Position numbers and translations under genes: made by a program. Positions 26,627 to 35,497 of a DNA stretch of 64,000 nucleotides are shown here, piece by piece; position 1 is the stretch's first letter, and each line of letters starts with the position of its first letter. Source of the stretch: Paenibacillus validus NBRC 15382 (GTDB taxonomy: Bacteria; Bacillota; Bacilli; Paenibacillales; NBRC-103111); assembly GCF_004000985.1 (NCBI RefSeq), contig NZ_BIMH01000002.1, positions 1-64,000 of the forward strand, in the 5' to 3' direction. The notes under the pieces were generated by a model that saw only the letters and a program-made list of their open reading frames with translations, did no database searches and was not told the origin of the DNA.

Positions 26627-27931
26627 TTATTTCCCCGCTCCCATGCGGTACACATGATGCTTATCCTGCACACCGGCCGTAGCGTTTCGGGTATCAAACA
26701 CAAGCGGCGCATGCGCGATGATTTGGTCGAGCGGAATGACGGAATGGTCCGTAAAAATAATGACACAGTCTGCGCTGCGAAGCGTATCCTCATCGATTTC
26801 GACACTCGTATAGCGCTGACCGTTCACTTGAATTTCAGGAATAAACGGATCATGATAGGAGACCGAGAATTCCGCTTCCGCAAGCAAGTGAATGAGGTCA
26901 AGCGCCGGCGATTCCCGGACGTCGTTAATATCTTTTTTATAAGCGACGCCATAAAGAAGAATGCTGGCATGCTCCGGTGCGGACTGCTTGGCAAGTATAG
27001 CCTTCACACGGTTCATGATGTAGGACGGGATGGAGCGGTTGATTTCATCGGATAGCTGGATGAACTTGCTTTCGGTACCGAACTTCTGGGCCTTCCACTG
27101 TAAATACAACGGATCTACCGGAATACAATGTCCGCCGATTCCCGGACCGGGATAATAAGCGGTAAATCCGAACGGTTTCGTTTGGGCCGCCTCGATTACT
27201 TCCCATACATCGATGTTCATCTTATCGCAAATTGCCGCTATTTCGTTCATGAAGCTGATGTTGATTAGACGGTGGGAATTTTCCAAGAGCTTCGTAAGCT
27301 CCGCTACATCCGGAGAAGAGACTCTCACAACCTTATCAAAGACGCTGCTATACAGGGCTTGGGCACTTTCTACACAGGTAGCGGTTAGTCCGCTTACTAT
27401 TTTTGGTATTTGCTCCACTTTATAGTCTTTGTTTCCGGGATCGATTCGTTCCGGCGAGTAACCGATGTGGAAGTCGATGCCGGCTGTCAAGCCGCTTTCC
27501 TTCTCCAGCAAGGGCTGCAGAACTTCCCGCGTCGTTCCCGGATACGTGGAGCTCTCCAGAATGACCATCTGGCCTTTTTGCAAAAACTTGCCGATTTCTA
27601 CAACGGCCTTCTCTAATATCGTAAGATCGGGGGAATGGGAAGCGTTAAGAGGTGTGGGGACACAAATAATAATCGCATCGGCCTCTGCGACTTTCTCATA
27701 ACGATCGGTAGGATGATACCGCTCTGTCGCCAGGCTCCATCGCAATTCTTCGTCTTGGACATCAGGCAAGTAGCTGACACCCTGGCGCAGCCCTTCAATT
27801 TTTTTCGGGTCCACATCAACGCCATAAACGGTATGACCTTTATTTACAAACAGAAGGGCCAACGGAAGCCCTACATATCCTTGACCGATTACTGCTATTT
27901 TTTGAAACGGACGATCTATGCTGCTGGGCAC
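26627..27931 (-). CDS. UDP-N-acetylglucosamine 6-dehydrogenase-like nucleotide sugar dehydrogenase (WbpA family)
   Basis: A 434-residue NAD-dependent enzyme that oxidises C6 of a UDP-sugar to the uronate. It has Rossmann motif GQGYVGLPLAL, NAD contacts in CVPTP and ESSTYPGTT, the GYSPERIDPGN segment typical of the WbpA/WecC branch, and the catalytic cysteine in GPGIGGHCIPVDPLYL. The start is GTG at 27931 behind AAGGAGG. Downstream of an acetyltransferase and a glycosyltransferase in one operon. With the aminotransferase, Gfo dehydrogenase and acetyltransferase of this cluster it completes a WbpA/B/E/D set. UDP-ManNAc dehydrogenase is an alternative assignment. Confidence 0.88.
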   Translation of the reverse strand: MPSSIDRPFQKIAVIGQGYVGLPLALLFVNKGHTVYGVDVDPKKIEGLRQGVSYLPDVQDEELRWSLATERYHPTDRYEKVAEADAIIICVPTPLNASHSPDLTILEKAVVEIGKFLQKGQMVILESSTYPGTTREVLQPLLEKESGLTAGIDFHIGYSPERIDPGNKDYKVEQIPKIVSGLTATCVESAQALYSSVFDKVVRVSSPDVAELTKLLENSHRLINISFMNEIAAICDKMNIDVWEVIEAAQTKPFGFTAYYPGPGIGGHCIPVDPLYLQWKAQKFGTESKFIQLSDEINRSIPSYIMNRVKAILAKQSAPEHASILLYGVAYKKDINDVRESPALDLIHLLAEAEFSVSYHDPFIPEIQVNGQRYTSVEIDEDTLRSADCVIIFTDHSVIPLDQIIAHAPLVFDTRNATAGVQDKHHVYRMGAGK

Positions 27932-27951
27932 GAAACTACCTCCTTGTTAAA

Positions 27952-28647
27952 TTATTTTATAGGTCTGCCGGGATTACCGACGTAGGTTTGCCCGGATGGA
28001 ACATCCTTGGTAATGACCGCTCCCGCACCTACTATGGCCTCTTCGCCGATTGTGATACCCGGTAGTAACGTGGCGTTATTTCCGATTCTCGCCCGTTGTT
28101 TAATAATGGGGCCTTGGTGATGATAGTTGCCCCGTCCCATATATTTATCATTGGCGGTCGAGCAGCAGGGACCGATAAACACATCATCCTCAATAATCAT
28201 GTCGCTTGTAATGTAAGATGAGGTTTGGACGGTGACACGTTTCCCTATCGTCGTCTTCGGTTCAACAATGACATTTCGACCAATAATGCTGCTCTCCCCA
28301 ACCGTAACGCGTTCTCGAATACTGGCCATATCCCCGACAAGAACATCGTTCTCCAAGGCTACCCCGGCATAGATGACGACTCCGCAGCCGATTTTCACAT
28401 CATCGCCAATGAGAAGCGGAGGCAGGTCTGCAACCGGCTTCAGCGCCATTTTTTTGTTGGACGCAGGGCCCTTTCCGAGTACGGACAAATCGCCGATTTG
28501 AACGCCGCTGCCGATTTGCGTACCGCTTTTAATGACCACATGGTTTCCGATCGTTACATCGTCCCCTATCGTGACATCCGGTTCGATGACAACATGAAGG
28601 CCGGTCGTTACGTTTTTCCCATAACTAATTTGCTGTCCTTGATCCAT
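27952..28647 (-). CDS. Left-handed beta-helix N-acetyltransferase (WbpD-like)
   Basis: A 231-residue hexapeptide-repeat transferase. Repeats such as VTIGDDVTIGNHVVI and VTVGESSIIGRNVIV run almost from the N-terminus to the C-terminus, ending in the typical AIVGAGAVITKDVPSGQTYVG. Enzymes of this type N-acetylate amino groups on UDP-sugars; WbpD acetylates the C3 amine of UDP-GlcNAc3NA. The ATG at 28647 with AAAAGGAG is preferred to a longer start at 28734 that would overlap the upstream glycosyltransferase. The insertion FIGPCCSTANDKYMGRGNYHH near residue 155 is where the acetyl-CoA and substrate site usually lies. Confidence 0.82.
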   Translation of the reverse strand: MDQGQQISYGKNVTTGLHVVIEPDVTIGDDVTIGNHVVIKSGTQIGSGVQIGDLSVLGKGPASNKKMALKPVADLPPLLIGDDVKIGCGVVIYAGVALENDVLVGDMASIRERVTVGESSIIGRNVIVEPKTTIGKRVTVQTSSYITSDMIIEDDVFIGPCCSTANDKYMGRGNYHHQGPIIKQRARIGNNATLLPGITIGEEAIVGAGAVITKDVPSGQTYVGNPGRPIK

Positions 28648-28708
28648 GGATATTGTCTCCTTTTCAATCCTCATCTGGATGCGCATGCCGGACAATCTCC
28701 AATGGCGC

Positions 28709-29695
28709 TTACTGGATTTTCGAATAAATCTCAAGCAGCTTGGGGATTACATGTTCTACGCTGTGATATTTCTCGACATAAGCCCGGCTTGCTTTTCCGA
28801 TACTATGGCGAAGTTCAGGGTTATGAAGAAGATGAAGGAGCACATCGCGAATCGTGTCGGGATTGGCTACCACGATCGGCAGATCCGGAGGAAATTTGCT
28901 TTTGACATCTTCCCTTACGTAAGCTACAACCACTTTTCCCATGGCCATCGCTTCGACGCTAAGCATGCCGTAGGTGCCGCATAAAATTTGATCCACGATA
29001 ATATCGGCGTTCAAATACGACTTCATCGCTTGCTGGTGGCTCATGTTTTCTACGGCAAAGTAGGTGAAGTTATGGGTTAGCTTCAGTTCCCCTACCGCCT
29101 TCTCAATATAGTACGATCCTTTAAATTCCCTATTCGTAGGAGCGTGAATAATAACCGGATTGAGATTATCCGGCGATGGATAAACATAAGGAAATTTCTG
29201 GTATTCACAAACGAGAGGAAGCAAATGAACATGTTCGTAATAATCCGTGACATACGGATATATCTCGTAGTCCTGCACAATCGCGTGTTTCATATATTTA
29301 CTTAAAAATGTCAGGTTCTCGTGTATCGTTTCATCCGTCGCATAGCTGGGGGGAATGGGATAAGGATTCATCATTAAGGCGCCCTTGACCGTCCGGACGT
29401 CATTCCCCCAATGATGCATCACCATTTTCTTCCCTCTCTCGTGAATAAGCGGCACATCATAGTTATTGACGACAAAGGTGTTGCCGTTATGAAAATGAAA
29501 CAAATCTACATAGTTCACCAGCGGGTCTATCAGTTTAATTAATTCATAGGCATCCGTATTGATCACGCTGCCGATATAATTCAAGTAGGATTGGAACCAA
29601 TTGTATCCGTTTGCCTTATACCCAGCTTGCCTTAAGCCGCTTACCAACGCCCTCATCTGCCCCGCTATCTCTGTCGGCGCATGAACAATGATCAT
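28709..29695 (-). CDS. Glycosyltransferase (GT4-like), paralogue of 31379-32368
   Basis: A 328-residue GT-B fold protein without signal peptide. N-terminal half: IIVHAPTEIAGQMRALV and FHFHNGNTFVVNNYDVPLIH. C-terminal half: VIIHAPTNREFKGSYYIEKAV and DIIVDQILCGTYGMLSVEAMAMGKVVV, the donor-site signature with the conserved Glu. It shares sequence end to end with the second copy across the DUF4855 and DNRLRE genes (both have EIAGQM, HHWGNDVR/IR, VQDYE and APTN-EFKG). It is first in the acetyltransferase/dehydrogenase operon; GGAGG lies before the ATG. Confidence 0.82.
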   Translation of the reverse strand: MIIVHAPTEIAGQMRALVSGLRQAGYKANGYNWFQSYLNYIGSVINTDAYELIKLIDPLVNYVDLFHFHNGNTFVVNNYDVPLIHERGKKMVMHHWGNDVRTVKGALMMNPYPIPPSYATDETIHENLTFLSKYMKHAIVQDYEIYPYVTDYYEHVHLLPLVCEYQKFPYVYPSPDNLNPVIIHAPTNREFKGSYYIEKAVGELKLTHNFTYFAVENMSHQQAMKSYLNADIIVDQILCGTYGMLSVEAMAMGKVVVAYVREDVKSKFPPDLPIVVANPDTIRDVLLHLLHNPELRHSIGKASRAYVEKYHSVEHVIPKLLEIYSKIQ

Positions 29696-29867
29696 ATGTT
29701 GCCTCCTTCACGAAGTTATGGATAATTAATCAATACTAGAATTTATTCAAGTCTAACAATAATCGCCTGTACTCTCGTAAAAAATGGTTTGTTGTGTAGG
29801 TCATCAACATTTTTAGAAACATACTATTTAATATCAATACAAACCTTATAAAATTAGGAGTGAAAAG

Positions 29868-30881
29868 ATGGTTCCAACATCCTCAAGCGGATACTTATCG
29901 CCGAGCGCTTACGACTTACGCAATCAGGTATGCATGATTCCATGCGGAGATTTCTTAAACGGCACCCCGCTCAAATGGAGTGACGAGCAGCTGAAGTACT
30001 ACACAGGTTATATACTAAACGGACAACCGATCGACAGCATGTTCAAAGGGTTTATTTTCAATGGATACCAGGCCCGGGAAAGTCATTCCATCCATCCGTT
30101 GTTTATCGGCTTTGCCGAGCCTTCGGACATGACGGATTGGCTGAGCTGGATTGATGCTTTGTTTGCCCCTGAAGCAAATTTGCATGCCCTGCATCGTTTA
30201 TCCGGAAACGACAAAATGGATGTTTGGATTTCTTTTCCTTATCCCCATCCCTTCCAGAGAAGCTTCGGCGTCGTTCAAGGGCATAATCTTGATTTCGAGT
30301 CGGACATCAACCGTCTAACCGCTATCCAATGGTGGCTGGATCAGCTGCTGAACCGTTGGCGGGAACATTCTCATCTTCATGATAAGCTGGAATTAAGAGG
30401 ATTTTTATGGCAAAGGGAAGTGATTGACGGCGATGATGAAATGCTTGTGAAATGGATTAACGCTGCCATCCATGCGAAGAAGCTTCTTAGTATGTGGCTG
30501 CCCAATTATGGCTCCGGCGGCGTTATCGATTGGCAGGTATTGGGGTTCCACGTGACAGCCCTGCACTCCAACTATAGTGGAAATTCCAGCTTTGATGTCG
30601 GTTGGATAAACAATGCTTGCTTATTTGCCCAATATTTCAAAACAGGCATCCAGGTGACCTGGGGCAAAGGCTTGATGTATAACGATACGCATCATCTCGA
30701 TTACTTTAATTGGGGCTTGGAAGATCAAAACAGCTATATGAACGAATCGTTCCTTGTGTATCAATTTCAGAATCAGACGCTGGAATCGATCTATAGGAAT
30801 GATCTCGCAGGTTATATCCAGCTCTATTTGTTTCTTAAAGGTCTATATCAGAAAATCAATTACCCCGGCATTAGCTACTGA
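29868..30881 (+). CDS. DUF4855 domain protein
   Basis: A 337-residue protein with no signal peptide, and the only plus-strand gene in the glycan cluster. Residues about 175-250 (LRGFLWQREVIDGDDE, ending in LPNYGSGGVIDWQVLGFHVTALHSNYSG) fit DUF4855, a family of Paenibacillus/Bacillus proteins with a TIM-barrel, glycosidase-like look. The acidic and aromatic pattern could form a carbohydrate-active site, but no catalytic pair is proven. The start ATG has TTAGGAG. The upstream 170 bases contain CATACTATTT, weakly like a mother-cell sporulation -10. A bidirectional terminator follows. Confidence 0.72.
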   Translation: MVPTSSSGYLSPSAYDLRNQVCMIPCGDFLNGTPLKWSDEQLKYYTGYILNGQPIDSMFKGFIFNGYQARESHSIHPLFIGFAEPSDMTDWLSWIDALFAPEANLHALHRLSGNDKMDVWISFPYPHPFQRSFGVVQGHNLDFESDINRLTAIQWWLDQLLNRWREHSHLHDKLELRGFLWQREVIDGDDEMLVKWINAAIHAKKLLSMWLPNYGSGGVIDWQVLGFHVTALHSNYSGNSSFDVGWINNACLFAQYFKTGIQVTWGKGLMYNDTHHLDYFNWGLEDQNSYMNESFLVYQFQNQTLESIYRNDLAGYIQLYLFLKGLYQKINYPGISY

Positions 30882-30893
30882 TTTTCTCGCATC

Positions 30894-30924
30894 GCAAAGA
30901 GCCGCCATCCGGCGGCTCTTTTGC
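30894..30924. terminator. Bidirectional intrinsic terminator
   Basis: GCAAAGAGCCGCC and GGCGGCTCTTTTGC form an 11-bp stem with ATCC loop and T-runs on both strands. It separates the convergent DUF4855 gene and the DNRLRE-like gene. Confidence 0.85.
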
Positions 30925-30938
30925 ATGCTGATCTCGTA

Positions 30939-31355
30939 TTAAACTGTTTTTACGATGAGGTAGGGCGGGTGTTCTTCGGATAACAATACCGGATCAAGGC
31001 TGTGTACACGCACATATACCCCATGGTTTTCCAAGCTGTGACTGCGCCAAGGATGAGCAAGATGTTCCAGCGCAAAGCTGCCTTCCTTCGTTTCGGAACA
31101 AAAATAACCTTTGCTTCTTGCTTGCGTATAGACAGGACGGACATGCGTAACCGATTGCTCATCCCACGCTGCGACGATTTCGTGCAAATCGAGACGCACC
31201 TCCGAGCTCACCTCAGGTAAAGGGACGTACAAGATCATCGAGGTGACTTCCATATCCGAGGGGATTCCCGCTATATTAAAGGAAACGTACATCTCGTTGT
31301 CCTGGACAAATAAGCGATTAGGAATAAAAAACATGGATTTCTCTAGGGAGTCCAC
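30939..31355 (-). CDS. DNRLRE-like (disaggregatase-related) surface protein
   Basis: About 138 residues. The pattern VTSMILYVPLPEVSSEVRLD followed by EIVAAWDEQSVTHVRPVYTQ matches the DNRLRE fold, a beta-sandwich found in spore or cell-surface proteins that often bind carbohydrate or form coat appendages. No signal peptide is present. The best start is GTG at 31355 preceded by GGAGG seven bases away; the ATG at 31379 lacks a site but would be TAATG-coupled to the upstream glycosyltransferase. Its position between glycosyltransferases suggests it is a glycosylated or glycan-binding structural protein (inference). Confidence 0.6.
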   Translation of the reverse strand: MDSLEKSMFFIPNRLFVQDNEMYVSFNIAGIPSDMEVTSMILYVPLPEVSSEVRLDLHEIVAAWDEQSVTHVRPVYTQARSKGYFCSETKEGSFALEHLAHPWRSHSLENHGVYVRVHSLDPVLLSEEHPPYLIVKTV

Positions 31356-31378
31356 TGTTAATCCTCCATTTCCCTCCA

Positions 31379-32368
31379 TTAAGAAGGCAGGTTATCATAA
31401 ATCTGCTCCAGCCTATCGACCACAACTTCCTTGGCATGATATTTTTCTGCATACTCCCGCCCTTGCAAGCCCCTCTCCACTCGAAGCGCGGGGTTCTCGA
31501 GAAATGACTGAATAGCTGTGAGCACATTATCCGGGTTCGCATTCATAATCGGCAGCTGAGAAGGAAACTGAGCGACGATATCGTTCCGAATATAGGCAAT
31601 AACCGGTTTCCCCAGCGCCATCGCTTCAACGCTAAGCAAGCCGTAGGAGCCGCAGCGAATCTGGTCGACGATCAGGTCGGCCTCCCGGTAAAGCCGAATC
31701 GCCTCTTCATGATTCAAGTGCTGAATACGCCGATATTCAAAGCTATACGATTTCTGCAGTTCCTGAATCGCCGCTTCGATGGCCATCGTCCCCTTGAATT
31801 CGGGGTTTGTCGGCGCATGAAGAATGAGCGGCCTCTTGACATCGTTCTTAGGGTAAAACGGAACGATTGGCGTAAGATCGATGGAGATCGGCACGACATG
31901 AACTTTCTTATAATAAGGCTGGGCATAGGCGTAAACCTCATAATCTTGTACGATCGCTTCGTCCACATACCGGCTGATTTGGGTCAATCGGTGGTGTATC
32001 ACTTCATTTGCCGGAGAATCGCCCGTATACACATACGGATTATGAACTCGTGCCCTATCATGAAATCGGATGTCGTTTCCCCAATGATGCATGATCATTT
32101 TTTTGCCTTTATGCTTAATGATTTCGAGATCCTGATAATCGGGAAGAAGACTGGTCGCGTAATGGAAATGAAACTGATCAAAGAAATTTACGATGTGCTT
32201 ATGCGTCTTTTGAATTTCATCCGGGTTCGTATTCACGAGATGATCCTTGTAGCCCAAATAGGAATGAAAGATGTTGTAGCCTGCAGCCAAATGTCCTCTT
32301 TTTTTTTGCTCTCCGCTCAGAATCCCCATTTGCCCGGCAATCTCAATCGTCCCGTGAAAGATTTTCAT
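31379..32368 (-). CDS. Glycosyltransferase (GT4-like)
   Basis: A 329-residue GT-B enzyme with N-terminal MKIFHGTIEIAGQMGILSG, HHWGNDIRFHDRARVHNPYV, nucleotide-sugar-site region ADLIVDQIRCGSYGLLSVEA and GKPVIAYIRND. The start ATG at 32368 overlaps the epimerase stop as ATGA and has AAGGGGG upstream. It is a paralogue of 28709-29695; the two flank the DNRLRE and DUF4855 genes. The donor could be the diacetamido-uronic acid made by this cluster (inference). Confidence 0.82.
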   Translation of the reverse strand: MKIFHGTIEIAGQMGILSGEQKKRGHLAAGYNIFHSYLGYKDHLVNTNPDEIQKTHKHIVNFFDQFHFHYATSLLPDYQDLEIIKHKGKKMIMHHWGNDIRFHDRARVHNPYVYTGDSPANEVIHHRLTQISRYVDEAIVQDYEVYAYAQPYYKKVHVVPISIDLTPIVPFYPKNDVKRPLILHAPTNPEFKGTMAIEAAIQELQKSYSFEYRRIQHLNHEEAIRLYREADLIVDQIRCGSYGLLSVEAMALGKPVIAYIRNDIVAQFPSQLPIMNANPDNVLTAIQSFLENPALRVERGLQGREYAEKYHAKEVVVDRLEQIYDNLPS

Positions 32369-33324
32369 TCGGAACGGTTCCCCCTTTTTATCCACTCTTT
32401 TGTCTTTCGCAGGCCCTCGGCCAATCCGGTCTTAGGCACCCAGCCTAAGGTACGGCGCAGATAATCGGCATCCAGGCAGCGACGGTAAACGACATCCACG
32501 GCCCGCTTCGGATGATAGGCGAGCTGCGGGGAGGACAAGCCGCTTATGTCCGATATGATTTCGGCCAACCGGTTCACGCTCGTCTCCTCTCCCGTTCCGA
32601 CATTAAACACCCTTCCTATAGCGCCTGTATGAAGCCCTGCAGTCAGAAGCGCATCAATGGCATCATCGGCGTACGTGTAATCCCGAGTTTGCGTACCGTC
32701 GCCATAGATCATGAAGGGCTGACCATTATCGGCCGCCTCGAAAAATTTGGCCACCACCCCGCAGTAAGGGTTCGTCGTTAATTGACCGGGCCCGTAGACG
32801 TTAGACAACCGGAGAACCGATATGGGCATTTGATACATATGGTGAAAAACTTGACAATAATGCTCCATGGAAAATTTGCTGGCTGCATAAGGAACCGACG
32901 TCTGGTAACAGCTCTCGGGTGTTGGAAGAACGTCGGCATTCCCGTAAACCGATGCTGTCGACGTATACACGAAACGCTGCAAGTCCGGGCAGGCTTCCTT
33001 CGCTTTTTTCAACAGCAAGTATCCTCCATATAAATTGACGTGCAAATCGTCGTCCATATTTTGCGCGGACTTGACCAAATTCCTGCAAGCCAAGTGATAA
33101 ATATGAGTGGTTCGGGGCAATACCCGCTCCAACAGCTGTTCATCCACATAGGAAGCTTCAATGAACGTCAGCCGTTCCGAGACGGGAAGGTTCTCCCGCC
33201 TGCTCGTTGAACAGTCGTCAATCACCGTCACGCTTTGCGAAATCGGAAGCAGCTTGCGCAGAAGCTGAGATCCGATAAAGCCTGCTCCTCCTGTCACGAG
33301 CACATGACCAAAGGTATTTTTCAT
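32365..33324 (-). CDS. NAD-dependent epimerase/dehydratase (UDP-sugar 4-epimerase type)
   Basis: A 319-residue extended SDR. It has GGAGFIGSQL (NAD binding), HLACRN in place of the usual HxAA, the catalytic Y-x3-K in YAASK near residue 150, and LRLSNVYGPGQ. It probably interconverts a UDP-hexose or hexosaminuronate at C4. The start at 33324 (ATG in ATGA with the upstream gene) is behind GGAGGG. It lies directly between the Gfo dehydrogenase and a glycosyltransferase. A dehydratase or reductase activity is an alternative; substrate not deducible. Confidence 0.83.
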   Translation of the reverse strand: MKNTFGHVLVTGGAGFIGSQLLRKLLPISQSVTVIDDCSTSRRENLPVSERLTFIEASYVDEQLLERVLPRTTHIYHLACRNLVKSAQNMDDDLHVNLYGGYLLLKKAKEACPDLQRFVYTSTASVYGNADVLPTPESCYQTSVPYAASKFSMEHYCQVFHHMYQMPISVLRLSNVYGPGQLTTNPYCGVVAKFFEAADNGQPFMIYGDGTQTRDYTYADDAIDALLTAGLHTGAIGRVFNVGTGEETSVNRLAEIISDISGLSSPQLAYHPKRAVDVVYRRCLDADYLRRTLGWVPKTGLAEGLRKTKEWIKRGNRSE

Positions 33325-34388
33325 TGCCATCCCTCCTCATTCGCCATCATCCCTGTAGAAAATGAGGTTAAGGGTACCTGTACGGCTTGTTGCGTTCGAA
33401 CGGAATCGTACAACGCAAATATGAGCTCGAGCGCCTTCTTCCCTTCGGAGGCATGAATGACCATGGCGTTTGCGTTTCCTTCCTCGGCTTGAATAAACTG
33501 TTCGTACATGAGAAGGTGCTCATCCGAATCGTTGCTCCCGGCTGGAGCTTCGAGCGTTGGATCGTCAAACGACCATTTGCGTATCTCGTTGAGCCCGATT
33601 CCTCCGATACATACCGTTCCTTTATTTCCGAAGAGCGTGATGCTGTTGTCATAATTGCTCGGGTAAGTCAAGGTGTTCGCTTCAATGATGCCGATTGCGC
33701 CATTGTTAAATTTAACGATTCCGGCAGCAACGTCCTCCGTTTGCTTGGGCAAAGGACCGCGGAGCATACTGCCAAACACCTGGTTGTAATCCCCCATGAA
33801 CCACTGCATCAGATCGACGAGGTGGATGCCCTGGTTGAGCAGCATGCCGCCGTCTTGATCCCATGTTCCTCTCCACGGGGCCGCTTCGTAATAGGCCTGC
33901 GATCTTTGCAGCCTCATGGAGATAACGCCCAGATAAAGAGTGCCCATAGCCCCGGCATCTATGAGCTGCTTCAACCGCTTCATGATCGGCTTATACCTCA
34001 ATTGGTGGCACATGTGCACACAAACCTGATGCAGCTCCGCATGCTTCACGATCTCATCCGCATCGCGAAGGGAAAGGGCCATCGGCTTCTCAAGAATGAC
34101 GTGCTTTCCCTTCGCAATCGCCGTTTTGGCCAATTCGGCGTGCAGCGCGGAAGGAGTGGCGATGATGACCGTTTGAACGCTTGCATCCTGCAGCAGTTCG
34201 GCAAGGTCCTGATATTTGGCTACCTCCGATTTCGAACCCGAAAGCTTCCTATACTCCTGTTCAATTTCATCCATGCGTTCCACCCGAACGTCGCAAAGGG
34301 CTGCCAGTCGGGCGCGATCGCATTTGGCAAGCGAAGCGATATGCCTGTCGGATATTCGTCCACAGCCGATTATACCAAACCCCATCAT
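33321..34388 (-). CDS. Gfo/Idh/MocA family oxidoreductase (WbpB/WlbA-like)
   Basis: A 355-residue NAD-dependent dehydrogenase with GCGRISDRHIAS, EKP in LEKPMALSLRDADE, and substrate segment LNQGIHLVDLMQWFMGD. The LNQGIH motif rather than GDIGSH is the one found in WbpB/WlbA enzymes that oxidise the C3 hydroxyl of UDP-GlcNAc uronate. The ATG at 34388 is behind AAAAGGAG and overlaps the aminotransferase stop (ATGA). It is adjacent to the partner DegT aminotransferase, as WbpB and WbpE are in O-antigen clusters. About 85 additional in-frame codons upstream are not used. Confidence 0.83.
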   Translation of the reverse strand: MMGFGIIGCGRISDRHIASLAKCDRARLAALCDVRVERMDEIEQEYRKLSGSKSEVAKYQDLAELLQDASVQTVIIATPSALHAELAKTAIAKGKHVILEKPMALSLRDADEIVKHAELHQVCVHMCHQLRYKPIMKRLKQLIDAGAMGTLYLGVISMRLQRSQAYYEAAPWRGTWDQDGGMLLNQGIHLVDLMQWFMGDYNQVFGSMLRGPLPKQTEDVAAGIVKFNNGAIGIIEANTLTYPSNYDNSITLFGNKGTVCIGGIGLNEIRKWSFDDPTLEAPAGSNDSDEHLLMYEQFIQAEEGNANAMVIHASEGKKALELIFALYDSVRTQQAVQVPLTSFSTGMMANEEGWQ

Positions 34389-35497
34389 GGCTTTAATTCT
34401 CCTTTTAAGCCGATTAATACGTCGATTACCTGGTCTTGCTCGCTCTCTAAAAGGAAGGGGCTCATCGGCAAAGCGAGCAGCTGCTCCGACAATCGTTCCG
34501 ATACGGGATATGCACCGGGTCCGTAATGAAGAGACGCATAGGCTTCTTGAAGGTGAAGCGGACGCGGGTAATAAACGCCGCTCTGTATATCCTTGCGAGT
34601 CAGCGCTTCCTGCAGTTGATCCCGGTGTTCGGACTGTATGCAAAATAAATGGTAGATGTGCGACCGGTCCTGCGGTTCCGGGCCTACGCGCAAATACGGA
34701 AGATCCTTGAACGCTTCCCGGTAACGGACTGCCAGACGCATCCGTTCCTTATTCCACGAATCGATCTTCGATAAAGCAAGCTGGACGATGGCGGCATGAA
34801 GCTCATCCAACCGGCTGTTATAGCCGATCTCGCTATGATAATATTTTTTATTGCTGCCATGCTGACGGAGCCGGCGGATTCGCTGCGCTACCTCTTTATC
34901 AGAAGTCGTAATCAGGCCCCCGTCGCCGATCGTACCCAAGTTTTTGGTTGGAAAGAAGGAAAAACATGCCGCGTGACCGATGCTGCCCACGCGTCTTCCC
35001 TTATATTCGGCTCCGAACGCTTGACATGCGTCTTCGATCACCACTAATCCGCGCTTGTTCGCGATGCTCATCATTTCGTCCATATCTGCAGGCTGTCCGA
35101 ATAAGTGAACGGGAATAATGGCCTTAGTTGCCGGCGTTATTTTTTCTTCGATACGGGCCGGATCAATGTTATAAGTTTGCGGATCAATATCGGCGAACAC
35201 GGGGGTAGCGCCGACACGGGAAACGGCCTCTGCCGAAGCGAAGAACGTAAAGGGAGTCGTGATGACCTCGTCACCGGGCCCGATCCCGTAAGCATCCAGC
35301 GTAAGTACCAGAGCGTCCGTCCCGTTAGCAACGCCGATCGCGTCAGACACTTCCAAATAAGCGGAGATATCGCTCTCCAGACGTTGAACGTTCGGGCCGA
35401 GAATAAATTTACCCGAATCGATGGTATCGGCCATCGCTTGCAAGATGTCCTGCTTCATGGACTGAAATTGACGCACCAGCGGAACTAATTCAATCAT
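34385..35497 (-). CDS. DegT/DnrJ/EryC1/StrS PLP-dependent sugar aminotransferase (WbpE-like)
   Basis: A 370-residue cofactor-dependent aminotransferase. The PLP lysine is Lys185 in FFPTKNLGTIGDGG, and VANGTDALVL and VVIEDACQAFGAEYKG provide cofactor contacts. Preceded by a Gfo enzyme that makes the 3-keto sugar, it probably transfers an amino group to C3 of UDP-GlcNAc-derived uronate (WbpE), although this family also serves 4-keto sugars. ATG at 35497 behind GGAGAG overlaps the CgeB-like gene stop. Confidence 0.87.
   Translation of the reverse strand: MIELVPLVRQFQSMKQDILQAMADTIDSGKFILGPNVQRLESDISAYLEVSDAIGVANGTDALVLTLDAYGIGPGDEVITTPFTFFASAEAVSRVGATPVFADIDPQTYNIDPARIEEKITPATKAIIPVHLFGQPADMDEMMSIANKRGLVVIEDACQAFGAEYKGRRVGSIGHAACFSFFPTKNLGTIGDGGLITTSDKEVAQRIRRLRQHGSNKKYYHSEIGYNSRLDELHAAIVQLALSKIDSWNKERMRLAVRYREAFKDLPYLRVGPEPQDRSHIYHLFCIQSEHRDQLQEALTRKDIQSGVYYPRPLHLQEAYASLHYGPGAYPVSERLSEQLLALPMSPFLLESEQDQVIDVLIGLKGELKP

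Noticed and set aside
29820-29860. CATACTATTT as a SigE or SigK promoter of the DUF4855 gene
   Set aside because: One or two mismatches to both -10 consensus forms and no matching -35; not annotated as a feature.
33387-34526. 379-codon plus-strand open frame
   Set aside because: It is antisense to the WbpB-like dehydrogenase and has no domain-like pattern or ribosome binding site. It is a shadow of the real gene.
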